Shown here piece by piece: positions 43,895 through 53,204 of a DNA stretch of 64,000 nucleotides. Location: positions 62,001 to 126,000 of the forward strand of contig NZ_JACBYI010000010.1 of NCBI RefSeq assembly GCF_019352175.1, in the 5' to 3' direction. Numbering within the stretch: position 1 is the first letter of the stretch; the number at the start of each line of letters is the position of its first letter. The stretch is from Paenibacillus sp. S150. GTDB taxonomy: Bacteria > Bacillota > Bacilli > Paenibacillales > Paenibacillaceae. The notes under the pieces were generated by a model. It worked only from the letters and a program-made list of their open reading frames with translations. It did not search any database and was not told the origin of the DNA. A program made the translations under genes and the position numbers.

Positions 43895-45262
43895 TCATAC
43901 AGCATTTAGCAGAATTTCATCCTCATCCTCCCCGCGGTTGAAAGCTTCGCGGTCAAACTCGCCTTCAGAGCTTGCCACCAGCAGAGCAGTTACCGCTGTT
44001 CCTGCAGCATTTACAGCAGTGCGTCCCATATCAATGAGCGCTTCCACCCCTGCTACGATAGCAATACCTTCAAGCGGCAGTCCCAGTGCAGTTAATACAA
44101 CGGTTGTTGAAATGACTGCCGGTCCGGGAACTCCCGCCACTCCGACCGAAGAAATAATGCTCACCAGTACCAGAGTCACATAATCGGTTCCCGTAAGCTG
44201 GATGCCGAATACCTGAGCTGTAAATACAGCCACGATGGCAGGCCAAATTCCGCCGCAGGCGTTAAAGTTGACGGAAGCGCCCAGAGGGGCCACAAAGCTG
44301 GCAATGCGCGGCGAAACATGCAGCCGCTTCGTAATGACCTCAAGGTTCACCGGAAGCGTGGCATAGCTGCTTCTTGTGGTGAAGGCGACAGTGAGGGTCG
44401 GGTAAATCTTGCGGAAGAAGCGCAAAGGATTGACTTTGGCTACTAACAGCACCAGACCTCCGAATATGAGGACAAAATGTATTATTAGCGCGACATAAGA
44501 GGTGATAATCACACTGCCCAGCTCTTGCAGGGTTTCCCAGCCGTACCGTGCTGTAATTCCGGCAATCAGTGCAAATACACCGTAGGGGGTGAGCCGGATG
44601 ATGAATTTCACCACCTGGTGCAGAACAGTGGTCAAAGATTCTATGAGATCGCGCACCGGCTTTACGGCCTCCGGCTTTTTGGTGCCAACCTTAATGATGG
44701 CTACGGCCAGAAAAATAGCGAAGATCAGCAGGGGCACAACCTTGCCGGTCGCAGCTTCATTGACAGGATTGGATGGCACCAGATCCAGGATGACCTGCGA
44801 GAAGGCAGGGATCTCCCGGGCTTCGAATCCCTCAGGCACAGCTTGCTGAATTCCTGTACCGGGGTTAAACAGCAGAGCTGCCGCCAAACCGATAATGGAG
44901 GCAATACCGGTGGTGCCGAGGAACCAGGCGAAGGTTTTAATTCCTATTTTGCGTAAATACTCCAGGTTGGTTAAGGATGAAATGCTGTTCAGCACTAATA
45001 TGAATACCAGTGGAATGACAAGCATGCGGATCAAGCTGACATAGATGCTGCCGAACGTAGTAATCGCTTTGGTTTCCAGATTGAAGTGCTGAAAGAATAT
45101 ACCGGCAATCAGACCGACTGCAAGCCCCGCAATAACACGGGTTCCGAATCCGATCCGTTTGCGCGCCAACAGAAAAAGAAGGCCAAACACAAAAATGGAG
45201 ACCACAAAACCGTACCAGTTTGTCTCGATGGCTGCCAAGAGATTGTTGTCAATATTGCTCAT
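43895..45262 (-). CDS. Dicarboxylate/amino acid:cation symporter, cystine-transporter (TcyP) like
   Basis: Encodes 455 residues, about eight membrane helices plus two re-entrant loops. Family marks are SLIRMLVIPLVFILVLNSI, FTTRSSYATLPVNLE (serine-rich re-entrant loop), LGASVNFNACGGIWPAIVAVFTAQ and IDMGRTAVNAAGTAVTALL. This pattern is closest to TcyP-type sodium-coupled L-cystine importers of Bacillus. Glutamate, aspartate or other dicarboxylates are possible alternative substrates. GGAGGT lies 11 bases before the ATG. The acidic C-terminal tail (GEFDREAFNRGEDEDE) is hydrophilic. Confidence 0.87.
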   Translation of the reverse strand: MSNIDNNLLAAIETNWYGFVVSIFVFGLLFLLARKRIGFGTRVIAGLAVGLIAGIFFQHFNLETKAITTFGSIYVSLIRMLVIPLVFILVLNSISSLTNLEYLRKIGIKTFAWFLGTTGIASIIGLAAALLFNPGTGIQQAVPEGFEAREIPAFSQVILDLVPSNPVNEAATGKVVPLLIFAIFLAVAIIKVGTKKPEAVKPVRDLIESLTTVLHQVVKFIIRLTPYGVFALIAGITARYGWETLQELGSVIITSYVALIIHFVLIFGGLVLLVAKVNPLRFFRKIYPTLTVAFTTRSSYATLPVNLEVITKRLHVSPRIASFVAPLGASVNFNACGGIWPAIVAVFTAQVFGIQLTGTDYVTLVLVSIISSVGVAGVPGPAVISTTVVLTALGLPLEGIAIVAGVEALIDMGRTAVNAAGTAVTALLVASSEGEFDREAFNRGEDEDEILLNAV

Positions 45263-45401
45263 TGGTCTTTAGTACCTCCTATACCTACTTTTTTGATGCG
45301 AATAATGAGAACAATGTATATAGTATTTTTATGGTTGTCAATGTAATAATATGTTAAATTTTTTAATTCCGATAAAACACATATGAAAAATTAAATTTTA
45401 A

Positions 45402-45430
45402 TTGACAAGTCATGGAAGCTTGAATAATAT
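45402..45430 (+). promoter_or_regulatory. Sigma-A type promoter of the surface-protein leader
   Basis: TTGACA (45402-45407), a 17-base spacer and TAATAT (45425-45430). The predicted start is near 45437, giving a leader of about 285 bases before the next gene. Confidence 0.6.
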
Positions 45431-45454
45431 GGAACTTAGCTGTAAGTCAAAGCA

Positions 45455-45522
45455 TGAATCCACTGGACCGCCGGAGATTCAACAGGAACGCGAAACAATG
45501 CGTTTCGTTGGGTCTCTTTTTT
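45455..45522 (+). ncRNA. Tandem leader RNA module, copy 1 (hairpin plus terminator)
   Basis: Hairpin 1 (45455-45481): arms TGAATC and GATTCA, inner CTGG/CCGG stem, loop ACCG. Hairpin 2 (45480-45510): CAAC plus GGAACGC pairs with GCGTTTC plus GTTG. A T run lies at 45517-45522, so this is a terminator. The two hairpins share two bases. The whole module is repeated 127 bases downstream. Confidence 0.6.
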
Positions 45523-45581
45523 ATTGAATCAAGAACAGGGGGTGGAATAAGAGAATCAACGAGGGGTGTGCTGCTGGGATA

Positions 45582-45646
45582 TGAATCGACTGGACCGCCA
45601 GTGATTCAACGGGAACGCGGAGAGCGTATCTTGTTGGATCTTTTTT
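45582..45646 (+). ncRNA. Tandem leader RNA module, copy 2 (hairpin plus terminator)
   Basis: Hairpin 1 (45582-45608): TGAATC and GATTCA arms with a perfect inner ACTGG-ACCG-CCAGT. Hairpin 2 (45607-45636): CAAC/GTTG outer pairs and ACGC/GCGT inner pairs. A T run lies at 45641-45646. Relative to copy 1, several changes keep pairing (for example CCGG to CCAG, and different loop sequence in hairpin 2). The ACCG loop and the TGAATC/GATTCA arms are unchanged. No known riboswitch class is recognised. Confidence 0.6.
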
Positions 45647-45721
45647 GTTCACACATAAACCGTCCGGGTCTCCAGGGAATCTGCGGGTTGGCCCGGCGCA
45701 GAGAAAAGGATGATTACACAT

Positions 45722-46426
45722 ATGAAAAAGATCACGATTTCAGTTATAGCTGCAGCTGTAGTCTTTTCGGCTCTGACCTTTGCAGCAGTCTCCGCCAATA
45801 AAAAGGCGCCGGAAGCGGAACCGCTTCAAGCAAATAACGCAATTGCCGCTCCGGTAGAAAGCCAGCCACAGGCCGCAGTGCCGACGGTGGCGCAAACAGC
45901 CGTGCCACAGCCTTCAGCGGCAATATCTGCTGAAGAGGTTCAAACCGATGCACCGGAAGCTCCGCCGGAAGCATCCGCTGTTCCTCAGGCAACTGCCGCT
46001 CCGGCAGCAGCATCTGTGGCGGCAGCATCTGGACCTGTGCAGGCTCCGGTTGGCACGGCTTCACCCAAAGCCACGGCAGCTGCTTCTGTGGCGGGTCAAG
46101 CCAAGGAAGCAGCTGCTGCAACGGCGAAGCCGCAAATCGCTTCCGTAACTGCCGCCCCAACCACAGTACCCCAAAGTACTGTAACGGCGCAAACGCCGGA
46201 GCCGGCCGCACAGCCAAAAGCTACCGCAGCACCAGCTGCTGCAGCCGCACCGGCGCAAACGGTCACCTTCTCCACAACGGAGGTCGTCAAAGCTAAGGGT
46301 ACAGCTGCCCCGGCTGCGCAGCAAAGTACTGCCGACAATGCGCCGGCAGCTGTCGTAGAAGCACCAGCTCCAGCTCCAGCAGAGGCGGCTCCGGCTCCTG
46401 CACCGACAGAAGAGGTGTGCCCTTGA
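45722..46426 (+). CDS. Secreted Ala/Pro/Thr-rich low-complexity protein
   Basis: Encodes 234 residues from ATG 45722, with AAAAGGA at 45704-45710. An alternative ATG at 45710 overlaps that site. It has a clear signal peptide (MKKITISVIAAAVVFSALTFAAVSA). The mature chain is almost entirely Ala, Pro, Thr, Gln, Val and Glu, without folded-domain features. It ends EEVCP, with one cysteine two residues from the C-terminus. It looks like an extended cell-wall-associated spacer. The SLH protein gene follows after 76 bases on the same strand. The leader RNA duplex lies upstream. The single terminal cysteine next to a thioredoxin-like neighbour is suggestive but unproven. Confidence 0.75.
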   Translation: MKKITISVIAAAVVFSALTFAAVSANKKAPEAEPLQANNAIAAPVESQPQAAVPTVAQTAVPQPSAAISAEEVQTDAPEAPPEASAVPQATAAPAAASVAAASGPVQAPVGTASPKATAAASVAGQAKEAAAATAKPQIASVTAAPTTVPQSTVTAQTPEPAAQPKATAAPAAAAAPAQTVTFSTTEVVKAKGTAAPAAQQSTADNAPAAVVEAPAPAPAEAAPAPAPTEEVCP

Positions 46427-46502
46427 TCTGCCCCAAGTCTGCTGTTAATCCGCTGCCGAAACGGTCCGTTTTATCTAATAATTCAAGTCGAGGTGCACAT
46501 CT

Positions 46503-49500
46503 ATGACAACATTATTTAAACCGAAAAAGATAATATCGCTTCTGCTGGCAGCTTCTCTGCTTGTCCTGCCGCTTCATGCCGCCAAAGCGGCGGATACCGC
46601 TGAAGCTGTTCTCAACGCCGCCTCTGCCGGAGAAGTGAGTCATTTTAATTATTTTAACCAGGTATACAGCCATCTTAATGACGAGAATCATGTATTTAAA
46701 ACAGCAACCTATGAGGACATTGTGCATTTGTTTGAGAGCGAGGGGAACTATGCCGTCCTCGTAGGCGGAGCGTGGAGCGAGAACACTCAGGCTGACATAG
46801 GGTTTATTAACGAGGTGGCCAAGGAATATGGTGTATCCACGATCTATAACTTTGACACGAAGCTGGATGGAGACACGCTTAATATTGCGGCCAGCAGCAA
46901 TAAGTTCGCCTATAAATACGTCGATCTGGTCAATAAATATTTGAAGAATCTCTCCCTCTATGACACAGCCGATCCCGCGCATAATGTCAGCTATGTCAAT
47001 AAGGCAGGCGAAACGGTTGTTGCGAATAAGATAGATTCTCCGTTTCTCTTCGTGTACAACAAGGACCACAAGGATGCGCAGGGAAATAGCGCCCCTATTG
47101 TTTCCTACCTGAACGACAGCACACCGTGGAGTGAATTCCAGACAGGCGGCTCTCTGGACCCCGCCAAGGTTGAGGCTTACAAGGCGCTGCTAAGACCTGT
47201 ATTCAGCTCCGTTTCCTCTTTCAGCACAATCGATGAGTCCGCCTATATCAAAGCGGCATTCAATAAGAACTACCTGGGAGAGAATCCGGGGAAGCCTGCC
47301 ATTTTCACTGAAGCCGATGGTGATTTGGTCTATGAGCATGTGACCTACCATCAGCTTAAGCAGATCCTCGCTAGCGACGGCAATTATGCCATTCTGTTCG
47401 GCGGCTCCTGGTGCCCCAACACCCAGGCCATCATCAAATACATCAATGAGTATGCCAAGAAATATAATGTGGACAAAGTTTATTTCTTCGATACCAAGCT
47501 GGACGCCGGTGTGAATGTGGCCGAGCCTGCCAATAACAGCGGCGGCACTTATCCGAATAATCCTCACGGCACGGAAGATCTGCAGATCAGAGACAGTAAA
47601 AATTCCTATGCCAATTTGTATGTGGATCTGGTGAATGCTTATCTGACCAATATCACCACACAGAATAATACTGCCGAAAATCCTACAGTGATCAGTTATG
47701 TCGATGCAAACGGCAATACTGTAGCGGGTGACCGCCTTCAGGTTCCTTACCTGTTCACCTACAGTAAAAACAACAAGGCTGAGGACGGAAGCAGCGCGCC
47801 TATCCTGGGGCATGTGGAGCTGATGTATTCCTGGACGAATATTCAGCCGGATTTTGTGGATACCAAGTTCCCGGCTGTCTATCCTGTCGGTGTCAGATAC
47901 ACCAATACTGTGAATGCACTATCCTCCATTTTCTCCAGAGTCCAGTCTGTGCCTGCCGGCTTAACCGGTGTATCGCCGACTTCGCTCCAAGGCAGCGACG
48001 GACAAATTACAGGTACCGCGAAGCAAGCTTTGGAGTATAGAAGCGTAGCAGATACCGTCTACACCGCTGCAGCGGGTGAGGCCATTACCGGGCTTGCTCC
48101 AGGCATTTACATTGTGCGTTATGCCTCCAAACCGGGATACCAGGGCCCTATCACAGCGACGGGCGGTGCAGTTGCCATTCCATATCCTGCAGGCGCACCG
48201 GTAAGTATTGTGGTTCCCGAGTATACCCAGATACAGGAAGCGCCTGCCGGGCTGCTGGGTGTTTCTCCTACAACGGAAGCCAATCTGGATGGTCAGATTA
48301 CAGGAGTAACGGCAGGCCAGGAGTATAAGTCTTTGCAGTCTGAAGAGTATATCCCTGTCAATGGTTCAACCATTAGCGGACTCCTCCCGGGCTTCTATCA
48401 GGTTCGCTATGCGGCAAAAGCGGGATACAGTGCCAGCCCGGCCGTTATTGTTGAGGTTCCTGCTTACGGAGAGCAGGCGGCACCTACCGGACTGCAGGGC
48501 ATCGCGCCAACTACGCCGGAGAACAAAGATGGACGCATTACCGGCACAACTGCGGCCCTGGAATACAAGCTTTCCACCGTCACGGAATACGTATATGCCA
48601 CCGAGGGTGAAATTACCGGATTGATCCCCGGGACCTACAATGTGAGATATGCGGCAAAAGAAGGCTTCAACGCTGGCAGAGTAACAGATGTGGCTGTACC
48701 GGCCTATGCTGCGGAACAGACAGCGCCAACCGGGTTAACCGGGATTGCGCCTACTTCATCTGCCAACAATGATGGGCGGATTACGGGGACTACTGCTTCG
48801 CAGGAGTACAAACTGTCTACCGCAGCAAGCTATGTATATGCAACAGACCAGGAAATCACCGGCCTGGTGCCGGGAACCTATCAGGTAAGGTTTACAGCCA
48901 AAGAGGGTTATAAAGCAGGGGCTGCTGCGGATGTTGTTGTTCCTGCCTTTGTGCCTGTATCCGGAGGAGGTACGCCCGGAAGCGGTACAGCTGCGCCGGC
49001 CACTGGGACAAATGCTTCCGATCCGGAGACCACAACCACAGGATCAACCTTAACCGCCGTGACGACAGCGGCAGCCACAACTGACGAGGCTACAGGCGTT
49101 ACAACTGCTACGGTTACGGCTGAAGCCGTCGGCAAGCTTGTAGAGAGTGCAAAAAAAGCGGAGGCTGAAGGGAAGAAGGCGGTATTGGAAGTGAAGGTGG
49201 AGACCTCGGCCAACACCCGGACAGCCGAGCTTATACTGCCGAGAAGCGCATTTAACGCGGTGGCTTCAGGCACCCGGGCAGAGCTTAGAATCAACTATTT
49301 ATATGTAGGCACAATAACCTTTGATGCCAAATCAGTGGCCGGCATCAGCGGGGCTGCGGATGACGGGGATATCAGCATTCGAATCGCCAAAGTTTCTTTG
49401 AATGATGAGGGCAAGGCCGTACTTGGCGACAGACCGGTCTATGATCTGGCGGTAAAAGCGGGTGACAGCGATGTCACAGCATTTGGCGGAGGAAAAGCCA

Positions 49501-50219
49501 GCATCACTGTACCCTACACCTTGCATGGCGGCGAAGAGGAGAATTCGGTCATTGTCTATTACATTACAGAAGCAGGCAGTTTGGATACAATCCGCGGCGG
49601 TTATAATGCAGCAGCGGGAACCGTGAATTTTGTGACCCCACATTTCTCCCAATATATCATCGGCTATAACAAAGTTGCCTTTACGGATGTAGCTGCAAGC
49701 TCCTGGTATAGCACAGCGGTAGGCTATCTTGCGGCTAGAAGCATTACATCAGGCACAGACGGCAACACTTACAGTCCTAACGCTACAGTGACAAGAGGAC
49801 AATTCATAGTCCTGCTGCTGAAGGCTTACGGCATAGCTCCTGAAACTGATGGGGCCGATAACTTCAAGGATGCGGGCGCAGCATATTACACGAATTATCT
49901 GGCAGCAGCCAAGCGGCTGGGGATCGCAACCGGCTCCGGAGACAATCTGTTCAAACCGGACAACCAGATTACCCGGCAAGAGCTGTTCACACTGCTGTAC
50001 CGCTCCCTTGAGGTTCTAGGCGAGCTGCCCGAGGAGACAACGAGTGCAGCACTTTCGGGCTTCAAGGATGCTTCGCAGGTTGCCGGCTATGCCCAAGTGG
50101 CCCTGCAGGCGCTTGTGGAGAGGGGAGTTGTCTCCGGGGACAACGGCAGTCTTAAACCGCTGGAGTATTCCACACGTGCTCAAGCGGCGCAGGTTATTTA
50201 TAACCTGCTGGCGAAATAA
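46503..50219 (+). CDS. SLH-domain surface protein with duplicated thioredoxin-like domains
   Basis: Encodes 1238 residues. GAGGTG precedes the ATG. Domains: signal peptide (about 1-30); a thioredoxin-like domain (about 60-215) with GGAWSENTQ at the redox-motif position, where Ser replaces Cys; a second such domain (about 272-455) with GGSWCPNTQ, a single Cys; four repeats of about 75-95 residues (starting near 483, 579, 659 and 739) with the pattern APTGLxGIAPTxxxNxDGRITGT and GLxPGxYxVRYAAKxGY; a beta-rich domain (about 860-1050); and three S-layer homology motifs (about 1058-1238). It would attach non-covalently to secondary wall polymer at the cell surface. It ends at a terminator. Function beyond anchoring is unknown. 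Confidence 0.85.
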   Translation: MTTLFKPKKIISLLLAASLLVLPLHAAKAADTAEAVLNAASAGEVSHFNYFNQVYSHLNDENHVFKTATYEDIVHLFESEGNYAVLVGGAWSENTQADIGFINEVAKEYGVSTIYNFDTKLDGDTLNIAASSNKFAYKYVDLVNKYLKNLSLYDTADPAHNVSYVNKAGETVVANKIDSPFLFVYNKDHKDAQGNSAPIVSYLNDSTPWSEFQTGGSLDPAKVEAYKALLRPVFSSVSSFSTIDESAYIKAAFNKNYLGENPGKPAIFTEADGDLVYEHVTYHQLKQILASDGNYAILFGGSWCPNTQAIIKYINEYAKKYNVDKVYFFDTKLDAGVNVAEPANNSGGTYPNNPHGTEDLQIRDSKNSYANLYVDLVNAYLTNITTQNNTAENPTVISYVDANGNTVAGDRLQVPYLFTYSKNNKAEDGSSAPILGHVELMYSWTNIQPDFVDTKFPAVYPVGVRYTNTVNALSSIFSRVQSVPAGLTGVSPTSLQGSDGQITGTAKQALEYRSVADTVYTAAAGEAITGLAPGIYIVRYASKPGYQGPITATGGAVAIPYPAGAPVSIVVPEYTQIQEAPAGLLGVSPTTEANLDGQITGVTAGQEYKSLQSEEYIPVNGSTISGLLPGFYQVRYAAKAGYSASPAVIVEVPAYGEQAAPTGLQGIAPTTPENKDGRITGTTAALEYKLSTVTEYVYATEGEITGLIPGTYNVRYAAKEGFNAGRVTDVAVPAYAAEQTAPTGLTGIAPTSSANNDGRITGTTASQEYKLSTAASYVYATDQEITGLVPGTYQVRFTAKEGYKAGAAADVVVPAFVPVSGGGTPGSGTAAPATGTNASDPETTTTGSTLTAVTTAAATTDEATGVTTATVTAEAVGKLVESAKKAEAEGKKAVLEVKVETSANTRTAELILPRSAFNAVASGTRAELRINYLYVGTITFDAKSVAGISGAADDGDISIRIAKVSLNDEGKAVLGDRPVYDLAVKAGDSDVTAFGGGKASITVPYTLHGGEEENSVIVYYITEAGSLDTIRGGYNAAAGTVNFVTPHFSQYIIGYNKVAFTDVAASSWYSTAVGYLAARSITSGTDGNTYSPNATVTRGQFIVLLLKAYGIAPETDGADNFKDAGAAYYTNYLAAAKRLGIATGSGDNLFKPDNQITRQELFTLLYRSLEVLGELPEETTSAALSGFKDASQVAGYAQVALQALVERGVVSGDNGSLKPLEYSTRAQAAQVIYNLLAK

Positions 50220-50277
50220 CCGTTCGCCGTTGAGCAATCCAGGCTCTTAACGGTGAGGATAACCAAGCATTGAATCG

Positions 50278-50301
50278 AGCGGCCTTCTGGCTGCTTTTTT
50301 T
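50278..50301 (+). terminator. Terminator of the SLH protein gene
   Basis: AGCGGCC and GGCTGCT enclose TTCT (one G-T wobble), followed by a run of seven T. Confidence 0.85.
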
Positions 50302-50341
50302 ACTGTTTGAAACTCCAGCAGCCTTGAACCTGAAGGCCGAG

Positions 50342-50374
50342 CGGCTACGCTGTCCAATGAAGGACACATAGCCG
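50342..50374. repeat. Dispersed palindromic intergenic repeat, copy E (short)
   Basis: CGGCTACGCTGTCC pairs with GGACACATAGCCG around AATGA. It shares the CGGCTACGCTGTCC core with copy D but lacks the TTATCTTTC flank. The rest of the 50220-50524 gap holds the SLH gene terminator and a run up to the next gene, with no other visible feature. Confidence 0.45.
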
Positions 50375-50524
50375 TTTTGTTCTTTTTGGACTCTGCGCAG
50401 AGGGCTTGGGCATTCTTGCTGCATTTCCTGATAGGTGGATGGACTAAAATTTGATAGAATAGGATTAAAGCTGGTAATTATATAAAATTTGCATTAAACG
50501 GTGAATTCTGAGGGGGAGCGGGTT

Positions 50525-51325
50525 ATGGGACTTACAGACGAACCGGTTATTTCGATTTCGGGACTATGGATGAATTACAGCGACCGGATGGTGCTGCGGG
50601 GGATCGATCTCGAAGTATACAGGGGGCAGATTATCGGCTATATCGGTCCGAATGGGGCAGGCAAGAGCACAACGGTGAAGATCATGCTGGGTCTGGTGGA
50701 AGGTTATACGGGCACGGTAAGGATTTTTGGCCGGGATATCGCTGATGGGGATACCGCTTACAAGCGGAGGATCGGTTATGTGCCCGAGATTGCCGAGCTC
50801 TATGACAGCCTGACGGCACGCGAGTATCTGACATTCATTGGCGAGCTGTACGGCATGAATCGGAGTGAAGCAGACGCCAAGGCAGAACGGCTGATGGGCC
50901 TCCTCAATCTGGAGAAGGCCTACGATATGCGGATCGCCTCCTATTCCAAAGGAATGAAGCAGAAGGTGCTGCTGATCGCAAGCATGCTGCATGATCCCGA
51001 TATTCTGTTCCTTGATGAGCCGCTCAGCGGCCTGGATGCCAACAGCGTCATGGTGGTGAAGGAAATCTTCGCTTCGCTTGCCGCGCAAGGCAAAACGATT
51101 TTTTACTCCTCGCATATCATGGATGTCGTAGAGAAAATCAGCAGCCGGATCATCCTGATTAACGGCGGGGACATTGTGGCGGACGGCACCTTCGCACAGC
51201 TTCAGGAGCAGAACAGGGAAGGCTCGCTGGAGGACATCTTTAATCAGTTGACCGGTTTCGACAAGTACCGGGATATCGCAGGCGAATTCGTCGCTGTTCT
51301 TGGAGAAGGTGCTCCGCATGAATGA
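50525..51325 (+). CDS. ABC-2 type exporter ATPase
   Basis: Encodes 266 residues from ATG 50525, with GAGGGGGAG six bases upstream. It has Walker A IGPNGAGKSTTVKIMLG, signature SYSKGMKQKVLL and Walker B ILFLDEPLSGLDA. The ASYSKGMKQK form of the signature and the GPNGAGKSTT pattern belong to the export-type (ABC-2) ATPases for antibiotics, lipids or polysaccharides. It overlaps its permease gene by 8 bases. Substrate is unknown. Confidence 0.9.
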   Translation: MGLTDEPVISISGLWMNYSDRMVLRGIDLEVYRGQIIGYIGPNGAGKSTTVKIMLGLVEGYTGTVRIFGRDIADGDTAYKRRIGYVPEIAELYDSLTAREYLTFIGELYGMNRSEADAKAERLMGLLNLEKAYDMRIASYSKGMKQKVLLIASMLHDPDILFLDEPLSGLDANSVMVVKEIFASLAAQGKTIFYSSHIMDVVEKISSRIILINGGDIVADGTFAQLQEQNREGSLEDIFNQLTGFDKYRDIAGEFVAVLGEGAPHE

Positions 51326-52973
51326 ATTTTGGGTATTGCGGCTGCTGGACCGGCTCCAGGGCGGTTTCCGGAGAGCCGGGGTGGATTATGCGATGCTGCG
51401 CAGCATTCTGCAGGTGAAGCTGACGATGGACGGCAGGCGGACGCCGACGGTGCTGGGAGCACAGAAGAATCATCAGGGAAGCGAAGGCTCGCCGCTGCGG
51501 GTCCAATGGATCTATTTATTGCTTGGCCTGATGCTGATCCTCTTCGTTGTGCCTAAGAGCAATTACATGCTGACAATGAGCGTGCTGTTTGCGGTAATTA
51601 TGTTTATGATCACAACGACGCTGATCTCGGACTTCTCGTCAGTCATGCTGGACCTGCGGGATAAGAACATTCTGTTCTCCAAACCGGTGGACCGCCGGAC
51701 CCTGAATATGGCGAAGAGTCTCCATGTCCTGATTTATTTGGTTACGCTGACGCTGACCTTTACGGGACCTTCGCTGTTGGCCGCCTTGTTTAGACAGGGA
51801 GTGCTGTTCTTTCTGATCTATGCAGCGGAAATTATGCTGATGGATTGTTTTATTCTGGTGATAACTGCACTGCTATACCTGCTGGTCCTAAAGGTCTTCG
51901 ATGGGGAAAAGCTCAAGGATATCATCAATTACATACAGATTATTTTGTCTGTGGGGATTGTTGCCAGCTATCAGCTGGTTCCGCGCCTCTTCGATCTGAC
52001 CGATTTGACAGGCTCCTTCAAGCCCGCATGGTGGCAATACTTCATTGCGCCTGTCTGGTTTGCCGCTCCGTTTGAGGTGCTGGTCGGCGGGAGCCGTGGG
52101 GCAGAGTTCACCGTGCTGGCTGCGCTGGCTGCATTAATTCCGCTAATGCTGCTGCTGGCTTATCTCAAGCTGATGCCGCTGTTCGAGCGCAGTCTGCAAA
52201 AGCTGGCGGAGCAGGGGCCAGCCGGAAAAGACAGCGGCCGCTATTCCCGCCTGTTGTCGGAGCTTTTTTGCCGGGATAAGTCAGAGGCTATGTTCTTCCG
52301 GTTTACATGGTCGATGATGAGAAATGAGCGGGACTTCAAATTAAAGGTGTACCCGACCGTCGGCTTATCCCTGGTGCTGCCGTTCGTCTTCATATTCAAC
52401 CAGGCATGGACCGGCGATCCGTCCTTACATGCAGACTCCAAGGCCCATTTGTTCATCTATTTCAGTGCGTTACTGCTGCTGACTGCAGTACAGATGCTGC
52501 GGTATTCTTCCAGCTACAAGGGAGCTTGGATTTACAGAACCATTCCGCTTGCAGATACGGCTCCCGTCTACCGGGGAATGCTCAAGGCTGTGCAGTTAAG
52601 GCTGCTGCTGCCGCTGCTGGTTCTGGAATCGGCTGTATTCCTCTGGATGTTCGGGCTGCGAATTCTTCCCGATCTGGCCGCCGTAGTGCTTGCGTTGCCG
52701 CTGTATTCGGTGATCTGCTTCCGGGTGATGCCGCGGGCATTGCCTTTTTCGGAGAAGTATGAGGCGGCTAAGCAGAAGGATTTTACCGTGAGCGGGTTTG
52801 TACTGATCTTTATCCTGATGGGTCTGGGAGGTCTGCATTATGCCGTTTCCCTGTTCTCATCCGGAATTTACATCTATCTGGTAATTCTGGCAGCTGCAAA
52901 TGGATGGGTTTGGCGCTCGGCCTTCCCGGGAAAAGATTCCCGTTCAGGGCAAATTCCAACCCTCCGCTCCTGA
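51318..52973 (+). CDS. ABC-2 type exporter permease
   Basis: Encodes 551 residues from ATG 51318, overlapping the ATPase gene end. GGAGAAGGTG precedes it. About ten to twelve hydrophobic segments are seen, with large hydrophilic stretches near the N-terminus (residues 1-50) and around residues 290-340. It pairs with the preceding ATPase. This large, two-module permease type is common in Bacillales, but I cannot name the cargo. Confidence 0.8.
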   Translation: MNEFWVLRLLDRLQGGFRRAGVDYAMLRSILQVKLTMDGRRTPTVLGAQKNHQGSEGSPLRVQWIYLLLGLMLILFVVPKSNYMLTMSVLFAVIMFMITTTLISDFSSVMLDLRDKNILFSKPVDRRTLNMAKSLHVLIYLVTLTLTFTGPSLLAALFRQGVLFFLIYAAEIMLMDCFILVITALLYLLVLKVFDGEKLKDIINYIQIILSVGIVASYQLVPRLFDLTDLTGSFKPAWWQYFIAPVWFAAPFEVLVGGSRGAEFTVLAALAALIPLMLLLAYLKLMPLFERSLQKLAEQGPAGKDSGRYSRLLSELFCRDKSEAMFFRFTWSMMRNERDFKLKVYPTVGLSLVLPFVFIFNQAWTGDPSLHADSKAHLFIYFSALLLLTAVQMLRYSSSYKGAWIYRTIPLADTAPVYRGMLKAVQLRLLLPLLVLESAVFLWMFGLRILPDLAAVVLALPLYSVICFRVMPRALPFSEKYEAAKQKDFTVSGFVLIFILMGLGGLHYAVSLFSSGIYIYLVILAAANGWVWRSAFPGKDSRSGQIPTLRS

Positions 52974-53204
52974 TGCCGCACGCAAATATGGACATTTTTT
53001 GCCGACGTCAAAAAAAGAATCCAAGTTCCAGGAATTACTTAGACAGTGCACTAAATACAGGGTAGAATACAGCTAAAGTTAAACTTTCAGGGATGGCCTA
53101 TAATCTTTATGTACTCTTCCATTTATCTGATATTCGTATATTGATTTTTACTTAACAAATGTACTGCGGCGACGATGATAATCAAACTGGTGAAGAGGTC
53201 AGCT

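Noticed and set aside
45582..45608. Resemblance of CTGGACCGCC to the T-box core TGGNACCGCG
   Set aside because: The spacing differs (one base missing), no specifier stem is evident, and the sequence forms a plain hairpin loop instead. The downstream genes are not amino-acid related.
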